A stretch of DNA of 32,618 bases. It comes from Clostridium frigoris (GTDB taxonomy: Bacteria > Bacillota > Clostridia > Clostridiales > Clostridiaceae). The notes under the pieces are model-generated. The model was given only the letters and a program-made list of their open reading frames with translations, made no database searches and was not told the DNA's origin. The translations under genes were made by a program, and so were the position numbers. This document shows, piece after piece, positions 7,898 to 16,355 of this stretch; position 1 is the stretch's first letter, and every line of letters starts with the position of its first letter. The DNA lies in assembly GCF_018861865.1 (NCBI RefSeq), contig NZ_JAHLDV010000040.1:1-32618 (forward strand), read 5' to 3'.

Positions 7898-7940
7898 AAA
7901 CAAATGGAGAAGTGAACTTGATTCACTTCTCTATTTGTTT
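7898..7940 (+). terminator. Terminator after the peroxidase gene
   Basis: A stem of about 18 bp (AAACAAAT-GAGAAGTGAA and complement) around CTTGA. The right arm ends in ATTTGTTT. Confidence 0.8.
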
Positions 7941-7968
7941 GCTAATTTAAAATTAAACATGCTATAAT
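7939..7968 (+). promoter_or_regulatory. Candidate promoter of the sugar-sensing operon
   Basis: TTGCTA (7939-7944), an 18-nt spacer and TATAAT (7963-7968) lie upstream of the response regulator gene. The position and match to the sigma-A consensus are good. Confidence 0.55.
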
Positions 7969-7982
7969 AAATACAATATAAA

Positions 7983-8017
7983 ACATTTATGTATATTATT
8001 ACAGTTAACATAAATGT
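7983..8017 (+). promoter_or_regulatory. Perfect 10-bp inverted repeat in the leader of the response regulator gene
   Basis: ACATTTATGT (7983-7992) and ACATAAATGT (8008-8017) are exact reverse complements separated by 15 nt, between the promoter and the ribosome binding site. This could be an operator for the AraC-type regulator (autoregulation) or an mRNA stem-loop. Similar TAAATGT/ACATTTA half-sites occur upstream of mglB. Confidence 0.45.
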
Positions 8018-8041
8018 ACAGATAATATATTGGAGGAGAAT

Positions 8042-9655
8042 ATGTATAAATTAATTTTAGTTGATGATGAAGAAGAAGTAAGAAATGGTATAACACAAAA
8101 AATAAATTGGGAGTTATATGGATTTAAACTAGTAGGTGAAGCTGAAAATGGAAGAGAAGCTTTAGAAATGGCAGAAATATTTACTCCAGATGTAGTTATA
8201 ACAGACATCAAAATGCCATTTATGGATGGGCTTCAACTTTCTGAGGTTTTAAAGAAAAAATTTCCTACAATTAAGATAATAATTCTAACTGGATTTGATA
8301 AATTTGAATATGCACGAAATGCTGTAAAATTAAATGTTGTAGAGTATGCATTAAAGCCAGTTTCTTCAAAAGAATTGATTGAAGTACTTTTAAGAGTTAA
8401 ATCTCAGATTGATGAGGAAATGCTAAAAAAAGAAGATATGGAAGTTCTTAAGGAATATTATATAAAGAGTTTGCCTATTTTGAAAGAAAAATTTCTTACA
8501 TATTTAATTACTAGTAAGTTAAAAAAAGAGGAAATACAAGAAGAAGTTAAGAATTATAATATTAACTTAAATGGAAATAGATTTGTTGTAGCAGTTATAA
8601 ATATAGACTACAAAATTACACATCAAAACTTGAAAATGGATAATAGTAATGAAACAGATTTGACCAAATTTGCAGTCTTTAATATAGTTGAAGAAATCGT
8701 TTACCGAAACCAGAGTGGTACTGTGTTTATATATAATAATATGATTGTATTAATTAGTCCATTTTTAGAAGAGGATAGGGATGTTATTTTTAATAAAATC
8801 CAATCTATACTTGAAGAGATAAGACAGAGTATAAAAAAGTATTTAGAATTTACTATTACAATAGGTCTGGGAACAATTGTGAATGAAGTATCAGGCATAG
8901 CTGATTCATATCAGAATGCTATTTATGCATTAGATTATAGATTTATAATGGGCAAAAATCGTATTATTTGGATAGAAGATATTGAACCAAGTAGTAAAGA
9001 AAAAATAGTCTTTGATGAAATTATGGAACACGATCTTAGAAGCTCAATTAAAGTAGGAACAGAAGCAGAAATTATTAAAACAATAGATAGTTTATTTTAT
9101 CAACGTGTAGATATAAATGTTCCAATAAGACATTATCAAATATATTTATTAGAAATTCTCACAACTATAATTAAAACAGCTGAAAGTTTGAATGTAGATA
9201 TGACATATATTTTTGGAGAAAATTACAATTTATTTGTAGAACTATATGGATTTAATGATTTGAATGAAGTAAAGAATTGGTTTGAACATATATCTATAAA
9301 AATAATGAATTACATTATAAAAGATAGGAAAGATAGTTGCACGCTTTTAGTTGAAAAAACTATGGCATATATAAATAAATTTTATAGTGATAGTAGTATA
9401 AATATTAATAGTATTTGTAGTTATTTATATATAAGTCCAACTTATTTTAGTTTTATTTTTAAAAGAGAAACAAAAATGACTTTTATAAATTATTTAACTA
9501 AGATTAGACTTGATGCTTCGAAGGACCTAATAAAAACCACAAAGATGAAATCTTTTGAAATAGCATACAAAGTAGGATATGCAGAACCAAATTATTTTAG
9601 TTATTGTTTTAAAAAGAAGTTTGGAATTTCTCCATCTGAGTATAGAAATAATTAA
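8042..9655 (+). CDS. YesN-like response regulator (receiver + AraC-type HTH)
   Basis: ATG 8042 is preferred over an in-frame TTG at 8030 because GGAGGAG lies just before it; the product is then 537 aa. Residues 1-122 are a CheY-like receiver with the acidic pocket 'LVDDEEEV', phospho-acceptor Asp55 in 'VVITDIKMP' and Lys in 'ALKPVSS'. The middle (about 170-320) resembles the degenerate GGDEF-like linker of YesN proteins ('TITIGLGT...'). The C-terminal ~100 residues are an AraC/XylS double helix-turn-helix ending 'KKFGISPSEYRNN'. It is the first gene of the cluster, 21 nt from its partner kinase. The probable targets are the mgl genes and possibly its own promoter. Confidence 0.93.
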   Translation: MYKLILVDDEEEVRNGITQKINWELYGFKLVGEAENGREALEMAEIFTPDVVITDIKMPFMDGLQLSEVLKKKFPTIKIIILTGFDKFEYARNAVKLNVVEYALKPVSSKELIEVLLRVKSQIDEEMLKKEDMEVLKEYYIKSLPILKEKFLTYLITSKLKKEEIQEEVKNYNINLNGNRFVVAVINIDYKITHQNLKMDNSNETDLTKFAVFNIVEEIVYRNQSGTVFIYNNMIVLISPFLEEDRDVIFNKIQSILEEIRQSIKKYLEFTITIGLGTIVNEVSGIADSYQNAIYALDYRFIMGKNRIIWIEDIEPSSKEKIVFDEIMEHDLRSSIKVGTEAEIIKTIDSLFYQRVDINVPIRHYQIYLLEILTTIIKTAESLNVDMTYIFGENYNLFVELYGFNDLNEVKNWFEHISIKIMNYIIKDRKDSCTLLVEKTMAYINKFYSDSSININSICSYLYISPTYFSFIFKRETKMTFINYLTKIRLDASKDLIKTTKMKSFEIAYKVGYAEPNYFSYCFKKKFGISPSEYRNN

Positions 9656-9676
9656 TAGCTAAGAGGAGATGGAATT

Positions 9677-11440
9677 TTGAATAATAGGATTAAAAGATTT
9701 TTAAATAACCCAATTAAGACAGTAGTCTCTACCTTTAAAGTAAGAGGAATACAATTTATTATTACAATATCATTTACATTTATTACGGTATTTGCCATGC
9801 TTTTTGTTGGAATTTTAATTTATAATAAATTTTCAAGTTTGCTTGAGAATAATGCTACATTAAGTACAAAACAATTAGTTAATCAAGTTAATTCTAATAT
9901 TGAGTATTATTTAAAAAGTACTAAGGAAGTATCTAACTTATTAGAAAAAAACATTTACCTAAATGAAAATATTCCCAATAGCAAGTTGCAAGACCAAATG
10001 AATGTAATACAAAATATTAGAGAAGATATCACAAGCGTAGCTGTATTTTCAGATAAAGGGGAACTTATAATTGAATCTCCTTCTTTAGTATTAAAAAACA
10101 AAGTAGATATTATAGATCAGGATTGGTTTAAATCGGCAATAAATAAATCGGATAACGTAAAGTTCTCACTACCACATGTACAAAATCTTTTTAATGGAAA
10201 ACATGATTGGGTTGTTTCATTAAGTCGAGGTATATATTATTATAGAGGGGCTAAAAAAGTACGTGGAGTACTTTTGGTTGATATGAATTATAGCACAATA
10301 GGTCAGCTATGCCAAAATATATCAATAGGGAAAAGAGGTTATATTTATATTGTTGATTCTGACAATAATATAATATATCATCCACAACAACAACTAATTA
10401 ACATTGGTTTAAAGTCTGAAAAACGTGAGGATTATTTAGGTAGTTATTTAGAAGATTCCGATGAAGGAAAAAAACTTGTTACAATTAAGACAGTTAATTA
10501 TACAAATTGGAAAGTTGTAGCAGTAGCATATATGTCAGAAATATCTGATTTTAAAACAACAAGTGCAAATTTTATAGGTTGGATTTTCTTTGTTTGTATT
10601 ATATTGATTATATTTATATTTGGGTTTATTTCGGCCAAAATATCACATCCAATAAAACAACTTGAGGAATCTATGAAAAGAGTAGAAGAAGGAGAGTTTA
10701 ATATATACATTGATGTTAAAGGTGAAGATGAAGTGGAAAGATTAGCTACAGCATTTAATTTGATGATTTCTAAAGTAAGGCAACTTATGGGACAAATAGT
10801 AATAGAACAGGAAGCAAAAAGGAAAAGCGAATTAGATGCTTTGCAAGCGCAGATTAACCCACACTTTTTATATAATACATTAGACTCAATAGTGTGGATG
10901 GCTGAGAATGGGAAAACTGATGGTGTAATAACAATGGTAACTGCCCTTGCTAAACTATTTAGAATAAGTATAAGTAGGGGAAGAAATATTATTACAGTCC
11001 GTGAAGAAATAGAACATGCAAAAAATTACTTGATAATTCAAAAGATTAGATATAAAAATAAATTTAAATTTGAAATTATAACGCAAGAGGAAGTTTTAGA
11101 ATATAAAACCACAAAGCTAATATTGCAACCTCTCATAGAAAATTCAATTTACCATGGTATTGAGTATATGGTAGATGAAGGGCTTATAAGAATATCTGTT
11201 TCCATTACTAATGGTAAATTGTTATATGAAGTATATGATAATGGGCTTGGAATTGATTCAGAAAAATTAAAGCACATACTTGAGTACAGAGTGAAAACAG
11301 ATAGCGGTTCAGGTGTTGGGATTAAAAATGTACATGAGAGAATTCAGATAAGATATGGAATGGAATATGGGCTTGAAATACAAAGTGAAATTGAAGAGGG
11401 CACTACAATTAAAATATGGCTGCCTCTTATAAAAGAATAA
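9677..11440 (+). CDS. LytS/YesM-family sensor histidine kinase with Cache sensor
   Basis: The 587-aa membrane kinase starts at TTG after GAGGAGATGG. It has a transmembrane segment at about residues 28-52 and an extracellular Cache-type region (about 55-295; 'GYIYIVDSDNNIIYHP' is typical of dCache). A second transmembrane helix (about 297-320) and a HAMP domain ('SHPIKQLEESM...') follow. The His_kinase domain has phospho-His396 in 'QAQINPHFLYNTLDSI', and the C-terminal ATPase has 'LILQPLIENSIYHG' and 'DNGLGI'. This architecture pairs with YesN regulators and controls sugar uptake. The two downstream binding proteins are membrane-anchored, so it may sense sugar through them rather than directly. 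Confidence 0.93.
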   Translation: MNNRIKRFLNNPIKTVVSTFKVRGIQFIITISFTFITVFAMLFVGILIYNKFSSLLENNATLSTKQLVNQVNSNIEYYLKSTKEVSNLLEKNIYLNENIPNSKLQDQMNVIQNIREDITSVAVFSDKGELIIESPSLVLKNKVDIIDQDWFKSAINKSDNVKFSLPHVQNLFNGKHDWVVSLSRGIYYYRGAKKVRGVLLVDMNYSTIGQLCQNISIGKRGYIYIVDSDNNIIYHPQQQLINIGLKSEKREDYLGSYLEDSDEGKKLVTIKTVNYTNWKVVAVAYMSEISDFKTTSANFIGWIFFVCIILIIFIFGFISAKISHPIKQLEESMKRVEEGEFNIYIDVKGEDEVERLATAFNLMISKVRQLMGQIVIEQEAKRKSELDALQAQINPHFLYNTLDSIVWMAENGKTDGVITMVTALAKLFRISISRGRNIITVREEIEHAKNYLIIQKIRYKNKFKFEIITQEEVLEYKTTKLILQPLIENSIYHGIEYMVDEGLIRISVSITNGKLLYEVYDNGLGIDSEKLKHILEYRVKTDSGSGVGIKNVHERIQIRYGMEYGLEIQSEIEEGTTIKIWLPLIKE

Positions 11441-11457
11441 GGAGGTTAGTTCGCATT

Positions 11458-12435
11458 ATGTTTAAAAAAAATATTTTAATATATATTTTGATTTTTATAC
11501 TTCTTATTTCACCATTTTTATTCGGGATTGTGAATTTAAGTACAAAAAATCATGATGAGCCTAAAAAAATATCATTAATATTAAAAACACAAAGTGGTGA
11601 CTATTGGAAGAATGTCAGAATGGGTGCTGAAGTTGCCGCCAAAGAATTTAATGTAAAGGTAGACTTTACGTCAACAGGTGATGAAACTGATATTGATGGG
11701 CAGGTAGGACTTGTAAATGCTGCTATTCAAAGAAAAACAGATGCTTTAATATTGGCCTTAGGTGATAATAATAAAATTGTAAATGTAACTGAAAAAGCGG
11801 TAAGTAAAAAAATACATGTATTGGTCATAGATAATAAATTGAGTAGTAATAAAATCAATAGTTATATAGCTACAAATAATGTAAAAGCCGGAAAAATAGT
11901 AGGGGAAAAGCTTGTTTCTTTGTCTAATGTAAATTCGCGAATTGCAATTATTAATTTTACTAAAGATTCAAGTAATAATAAGGAAAGAGAAGATGGCTTA
12001 ATGTCGATAATCTCAAAACACCCGGAAATGAAGGTTATATATAAGGCACCTGTCGATGCGGATTCAGAGAGTGCCTTGGTGCTTACAAAAAAACTTGTGT
12101 TAGGTAGTGAAAAAGTTAATTCAATAATAGCATTAAATTATATAAGTTCTATTGGAGTAGCACAAGCAATTGATGAATTGGGACTTGCTGGTAAAATAAA
12201 TGTCATTACATTTGACAATACTCCAGAAGAAATAGAATATTTAGAAAAAGGAGTTATAGAAGCAATTGCTACTCAGAGTCCCTTCGGTATGGGGTATTTA
12301 GCTGTTAAGTATGCGGTTTTAAGTTTACAAGGAAAGAAAATTCCAAAGTATGTTGATACAGGTTTAGTAGTAATAGACAGGAGTAACATGTATTTACCCA
12401 AAAATCAAAAAATATTATTTCCATTTACTCAATAA
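11458..12435 (+). CDS. Membrane-anchored periplasmic-binding-type sugar sensor protein
   Basis: ATG 11458 follows AGGAGG, giving 325 aa; the open frame extends upstream into the kinase gene without a ribosome binding site. An N-terminal hydrophobic helix (about residues 5-25) has no lipobox Cys and probably stays as an anchor. The rest is a type 1 periplasmic-binding fold (Peripla_BP_4): 'ISLILKTQSGDYWKNVRMGA' start, 'ADALILAL'-like hinge segment at 'TDALILALGDN', and 'NVITFDNTPEEIEYLEKG'. It is only distantly related to MglB. Its place directly after the kinase resembles XylFII of C. beijerinckii, a non-transport xylose-binding protein that works with LytS. A sensor role is inferred. Confidence 0.85.
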   Translation: MFKKNILIYILIFILLISPFLFGIVNLSTKNHDEPKKISLILKTQSGDYWKNVRMGAEVAAKEFNVKVDFTSTGDETDIDGQVGLVNAAIQRKTDALILALGDNNKIVNVTEKAVSKKIHVLVIDNKLSSNKINSYIATNNVKAGKIVGEKLVSLSNVNSRIAIINFTKDSSNNKEREDGLMSIISKHPEMKVIYKAPVDADSESALVLTKKLVLGSEKVNSIIALNYISSIGVAQAIDELGLAGKINVITFDNTPEEIEYLEKGVIEAIATQSPFGMGYLAVKYAVLSLQGKKIPKYVDTGLVVIDRSNMYLPKNQKILFPFTQ

Positions 12436-12464
12436 ATATATATAAATATATAGGGAGAATTCTA

Positions 12465-13520
12465 ATGAAGAATATAAAAAAAATTATAATAGTTTTTACT
12501 ATAATTATTGTATCAGTCGTTTTAATTAGGTATGTATATAATTATAGTAATAATTCAAATATCGGATATAAGGGTAGTCTTCCGAAAGTTGGTGCAGCTA
12601 TTTACAAATATGATGATGAATTTATGTCTTATATACGAAATTCAATGGAAGATGCTTCATATGGGAAAATAGCATTAATTATGAATGATTCCCAAAATGA
12701 TGAGAATATACAATTGATGCAAATAGATGAGATGATTTCAAAGGGAGTATGTGCTCTTGCAATAAACCTAGTTAATCCAAAAGCTGCACAAATTGTAATT
12801 GATAAAGCAAAAGCGTGGGACTTACCAGTTATATTTTTTAACAAGGAACCTGACGCATCAGTGTTAAACAGCTATAATAAAGCATGGTTTGTTGGAACAG
12901 ATTCAAAGGAATCTGGAATTTTACAAGGGAAAATGATAGTTGATCTTTGGAATCAGAATAAGAGTAAATGGGATAAAAATCACGATGGCAAGATATCATA
13001 TGTTTTACTTAAAGGGGAACCTGGACATCCCGATGCAAAGGCCCGTAGTAAATACGCTTTAGATGAAATTAGAAAGGCAGGTATTCCTGTAGAGAAGCTT
13101 GATGAGGCAACTGCAATGTGGGATGCGGCAAAAGCAAAAGAAAAGATGGATGGATGGATATCAAAATACAATAATAAGATAGAATTTGTAATTTCTAATA
13201 ATGATGTTATGGCGCTGGGGGCTATAGACTCTTTAGAAAAAAATGGATATTTATCTGGTAATAAATTTATACCCGTAGTTGGAATAGATGCCATTCCAGA
13301 TGCTATAAAAAAGATAAAAGAAGGAAAAATGGTGGGGACGATATTAAATGATGCTAACATTCAAGGTAAAGCAATAATTGATTTAGTTACAAATGCAGCA
13401 AAAGGTAAAAATGTTTTTAACGGAACCTCTTGGAGGGGCAATAGTGATAAGTCTGTACGTATTCATTATGTTATCATAATTAAGGATAATATTGATGAAG
13501 CAGAGCAGGCTTATAAATAA
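12465..13520 (+). CDS. Membrane-anchored MglB-like galactose/glucose-binding protein
   Basis: The 351-aa protein has an N-terminal membrane helix (about residues 6-23) with no lipobox Cys. The rest matches galactose/glucose-binding protein MglB closely: 'IYKYDDEFM' at the start of the fold, 'NDSQNDE', 'ALAINLVNP', 'FFNKEP', 'GTDSKESGI', the Ca-binding-type loop 'DKNHDGKIS', 'LLKGEPGHPDAKAR', 'AMWDAAKAKEKMDGW', 'ISNNDVMALGA', 'VGIDAIP' and 'GTILNDA'. The sugar-contact residues known in E. coli MglB (Asp, Asn, His-Asp-Arg, Trp, Asn, Asp, Asn) are all present. It follows the first binding protein by 29 nt. Being anchored and grouped with the kinase genes, it is more likely a sensor or auxiliary receptor than the transport protein. 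Confidence 0.88.
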   Translation: MKNIKKIIIVFTIIIVSVVLIRYVYNYSNNSNIGYKGSLPKVGAAIYKYDDEFMSYIRNSMEDASYGKIALIMNDSQNDENIQLMQIDEMISKGVCALAINLVNPKAAQIVIDKAKAWDLPVIFFNKEPDASVLNSYNKAWFVGTDSKESGILQGKMIVDLWNQNKSKWDKNHDGKISYVLLKGEPGHPDAKARSKYALDEIRKAGIPVEKLDEATAMWDAAKAKEKMDGWISKYNNKIEFVISNNDVMALGAIDSLEKNGYLSGNKFIPVVGIDAIPDAIKKIKEGKMVGTILNDANIQGKAIIDLVTNAAKGKNVFNGTSWRGNSDKSVRIHYVIIIKDNIDEAEQAYK

Positions 13521-13584
13521 CAACTTGATACCAATAAATGTAAAAATAACGTGGAATTTTAATATGTCATAGTAGCATTTTGTA

Positions 13585-13613
13585 TTAATATTAAATGTTT
13601 TTGATGGTATTAT
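13585..13613 (+). promoter_or_regulatory. Candidate mglB promoter
   Basis: TATTAT (13608-13613) with a weak -35 TTAATA (13585-13590) at 17 nt. A poor -35 would fit an activator-dependent promoter. The region 13521-13658 also contains TAAATGTAAA (13535-13544), which can pair with TTTACATTTA (13629-13638). Confidence 0.4.
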
Positions 13614-13620
13614 TAAGCCA

Positions 13621-13634
13621 GGTTAACGTTTACA
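13621..13634 (+). promoter_or_regulatory. Candidate cre (CcpA) site upstream of mglB
   Basis: GGTTAACGTTTACA matches the cre consensus TGWNANCGNTNWCA at all positions but the first. It lies just after the candidate -10, where CcpA binding would block transcription. This fits glucose repression of a galactose transporter. Confidence 0.5.
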
Positions 13635-13658
13635 TTTAAAAATCGGGGGGGAAAATTC

Positions 13659-14702
13659 ATGAAAAAAGCAATTACAATGATTCTAGTATCAGCAATGGTT
13701 ACTTCAATGTTAGCAGGATGTTCAACTAGTAAAACTGCAACAACAACTACTACAAGCAGTGATGTTAAAAGTGTGTCAATAGGATGTACAATTTACAAAT
13801 TTGATGATACCTTCATGACTGGTGTCCGTAATTCAATATCTGCAGCTGCAACTACTGCTAAAGCAAAGGTGGAAATTGTTGATAGTACGAATTCATCTGC
13901 AGTTCAAAATGATAAAATAGATTTGTTTATTACTAAAAAAGTAAATTCATTGGAAATTAATCCAGTTGATTCTGCATCTGCAGGTGCGATCATTACTAAG
14001 GCAAAGACTGCTAACATTCCAGTAGTATTCTTTAATCGTATGCCTTCAACTTCTGATATGAATACTTGGGATAAGGTTTACTATGTAGGAGCAAAACCTG
14101 AACAGTCTGGAATAATGCAAGGAAAGATATTGGCTGCATATTGGAAAGCAAATCCAAAAGCAGACACGAATAAAGATGGAATTATGGATTATGTTATGAT
14201 TACTGGTGAACCAGGACATCCAGATGCTATTGCTAGAACTAAAGCTTCAATTGGTGAAATAGTTAAAGAAGGAATAAAAGTTCATATGGTAGCTACAGAT
14301 ACTGGTATGTGGGATCGTGTTAAAGCACAAGATAAAATGCAATCTATTTTAGCTGCGCAAGGTAATAAAGTTGAAGCAGTTCTTGCTAATAACGATGACA
14401 TGGCTCTTGGTGCAATATCTGCATTAAAGGCTGCTGGATACTTTAAAGGTACTAAATATATGCCTGTTGTGGGTGTTGATGCTACAGCTCCAGGAATTGC
14501 AGCTTTAGCTGATGGATCTATGCTTGGAACAGTATTAAATGATGCTAAAAATCAAGGAATTGCTACATTTAATATTTCAAAATTACTAGCTGAAGGTAAA
14601 GTGCCAACCACTGCTAATGCTGGATATACATTAACAGATAAAAAATATGTATGGATAGATTACAAACAAATAACTAAAGAAAATATGAGCGATGCTAAAT
14701 AA
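13659..14702 (+). CDS. mglB: Galactose/methyl-galactoside ABC transporter substrate-binding lipoprotein
   Basis: The 347-aa protein has a lipoprotein signal peptide with lipobox 'LAGC' (Cys21). The mature part is an MglB-type binding protein: 'IYKFDDTFM', 'EINPVD', 'FFNRMPS', Ca-loop 'DTNKDGIMD', 'ITGEPGHPDAIAR', 'GMWDRVKAQDKM', 'LANNDDMALGA', 'VGVDATAPG' and 'GTVLNDAKNQG'. It diverges from E. coli MglB more than the anchored paralogue upstream does (for example 'LEINPVD' for 'LAINLVD'), so the exact sugar could differ. It delivers substrate to MglA/MglC encoded next. A GGGGGG ribosome binding site precedes ATG 13659. A stem-loop separates it from mglA. Confidence 0.92.
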   Translation: MKKAITMILVSAMVTSMLAGCSTSKTATTTTTSSDVKSVSIGCTIYKFDDTFMTGVRNSISAAATTAKAKVEIVDSTNSSAVQNDKIDLFITKKVNSLEINPVDSASAGAIITKAKTANIPVVFFNRMPSTSDMNTWDKVYYVGAKPEQSGIMQGKILAAYWKANPKADTNKDGIMDYVMITGEPGHPDAIARTKASIGEIVKEGIKVHMVATDTGMWDRVKAQDKMQSILAAQGNKVEAVLANNDDMALGAISALKAAGYFKGTKYMPVVGVDATAPGIAALADGSMLGTVLNDAKNQGIATFNISKLLAEGKVPTTANAGYTLTDKKYVWIDYKQITKENMSDAK

Positions 14703-14741
14703 GCTTATATACTTATAAATTATTAAATATTTTAAAATTGA

Positions 14742-14774
14742 CTAAAGTGCAATAGAAAGTTTATTGTACTTTGG
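14742..14774 (+). terminator. Intercistronic stem-loop between mglB and mglA
   Basis: A 13-bp stem with G-U pairs (CTAAAGTGCAATA / TATTGTACTTTGG), loop GAAAGTT, followed by only a weak T-tract (TTTATT). It is probably a partial terminator or an mRNA 3' stabiliser that lets the binding protein be made in excess over the ATPase and permease. Confidence 0.6.
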
Positions 14775-14823
14775 TTTATTAATGAGATTAGCTATTTTAA
14801 GGTATATAGGGGGCGAAAAAATT

Positions 14824-16335
14824 ATGGAAGATAATTATTTGTTAGAATTAAATAATATATCCAAAGAGTTTCCCGGTGTTAAGGCATTAGATGATGTAAC
14901 ACTTAAGGTACGGGCTGGAAAAGTACATGCACTAATGGGTGAAAATGGTGCTGGTAAATCTACACTTATGAAATGTATTTTTGGTATATACACGCAGGAT
15001 TCAGGACAAATATTATTAAATGGCCAAAATGTTGTAACAAATAGTTCAAAGGATGCTCTAAATCTTGGAATTGCAATGATTCATCAGGAAATTCATCCTG
15101 TTAAATTTAGAAATGTAATGGAAAATATGTGGCTTGGACGTTTGCCAATGCATGGAATTGGACCTTTTCAATTAGTAGATGAGAAAAAAATGTACAAAGA
15201 TACTAAAGAACTTTTTAAAAAGCTTGGACTTGATATCAATCCGAATACAATAGTGGAAAATTTATCGGTTTCTACAGTTCAACAGATGGAAATAGCAAAA
15301 GCGGTCTCTTATAATGCAAAAGTTATAATTATGGATGAGCCTACATCATCTCTTACCGAAACTGAAGTAGGTCATTTGTTTAGAATAATTCGTGATTTAC
15401 AAAAGACTGGTGTTGCAGTGATTTACATATCCCATAAGATGGAAGAAATTCTTCAAATTTCAGATGAAGTATCTGTAATGAGAGATGGAAAGATGATCGG
15501 TACCTGGGAAGCTAAGGACCTAACTATTGATATGATTATTAAAAAGATGGTTGGACGTGATCTAACTAATAGATTTCCAGAAAGGAAAAATGTACCTGAA
15601 GAAGAAGTTTTAAGGGTTGAAAAATTCACTTCACCATTTCCAAGATCTTTTAAAGATGTTTCTTTTAATTTAAGAAAGGGAGAAGTACTTGGTGTAGGTG
15701 GACTTGTTGGAGCTCAAAGAACAGAAATTATGGAAGCAATTTTTGGCCTTAGAAGTTTGGAGTCAGGCAAAATTTTTATAAATGATAAAGAAGTTAGAAT
15801 TAAGTCGCCAATGGATGCAAAGAAGCATAACATGGCTCTACTTACAGAGGAACGTCGTGCAACTGGTATATTTCCAGTACTATCAATTTTGGAGAATATT
15901 GTTGTAGCAAATCAGTCAAAATATTTAAATCCTATAGGCATTTTGACTGATAAGAGCCGCAAAGAAGATTCAAATAAGAGCATAAAGCAGTTAAATATTA
16001 AAACACCTTCGTTTAAAGAACTTATACAAAATTTATCTGGTGGTAACCAGCAGAAGGTTTTACTCGCAAGATGGCTTCTTACAGTTCCGGAGATACTAAT
16101 TCTTGATGAACCAACACGTGGTATTGACGTTGGTGCAAAATTTGAAATTTATACAATTATTACGGAACTTGCAAATCAGGGCAAAAGTATTATAATGATA
16201 TCCTCTGAAATGCCTGAACTTTTAGGCATGTCTGACAGAATAATGGTAATGTGTGAGGGACATCTTTCAGGTATTATTGATGGAAAAGAGGCTACAGAGG
16301 AAGCAGTAATGGGACTTGCTAGCAAGTATATGTAA
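14824..16335 (+). CDS. mglA: Galactose/methyl-galactoside ABC transporter ATP-binding protein
   Basis: The 503-aa product from ATG 14824 (GGGGGCG before it) is a duplicated ABC ATPase of the monosaccharide CUT2 type. NBD1 has Walker A 'GENGAGKST' (39-47), a modified signature 'LSVSTVQQ' and Walker B 'VIIMDEPTSS'. NBD2 has a degenerate Walker A ('GGLVGAQRTE'), as is normal for this family, an intact signature 'LSGGNQQKVLLARWL' and 'ILILDEPTRGIDVGA'. An upstream in-frame ATG at 14764 lacks a ribosome binding site. It energises sugar import with MglB and MglC. The assignment to galactose rests on the MglB type. Confidence 0.94.
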   Translation: MEDNYLLELNNISKEFPGVKALDDVTLKVRAGKVHALMGENGAGKSTLMKCIFGIYTQDSGQILLNGQNVVTNSSKDALNLGIAMIHQEIHPVKFRNVMENMWLGRLPMHGIGPFQLVDEKKMYKDTKELFKKLGLDINPNTIVENLSVSTVQQMEIAKAVSYNAKVIIMDEPTSSLTETEVGHLFRIIRDLQKTGVAVIYISHKMEEILQISDEVSVMRDGKMIGTWEAKDLTIDMIIKKMVGRDLTNRFPERKNVPEEEVLRVEKFTSPFPRSFKDVSFNLRKGEVLGVGGLVGAQRTEIMEAIFGLRSLESGKIFINDKEVRIKSPMDAKKHNMALLTEERRATGIFPVLSILENIVVANQSKYLNPIGILTDKSRKEDSNKSIKQLNIKTPSFKELIQNLSGGNQQKVLLARWLLTVPEILILDEPTRGIDVGAKFEIYTIITELANQGKSIIMISSEMPELLGMSDRIMVMCEGHLSGIIDGKEATEEAVMGLASKYM

Positions 16336-16355
16336 TAGTTAGGGGGGGAAGGTAA

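Noticed and set aside
11416-11457. Longer N-terminus for the first anchored binding protein
   Set aside because: It would overlap the kinase gene and lacks a ribosome binding site; AGGAGG before ATG 11458 fits well.
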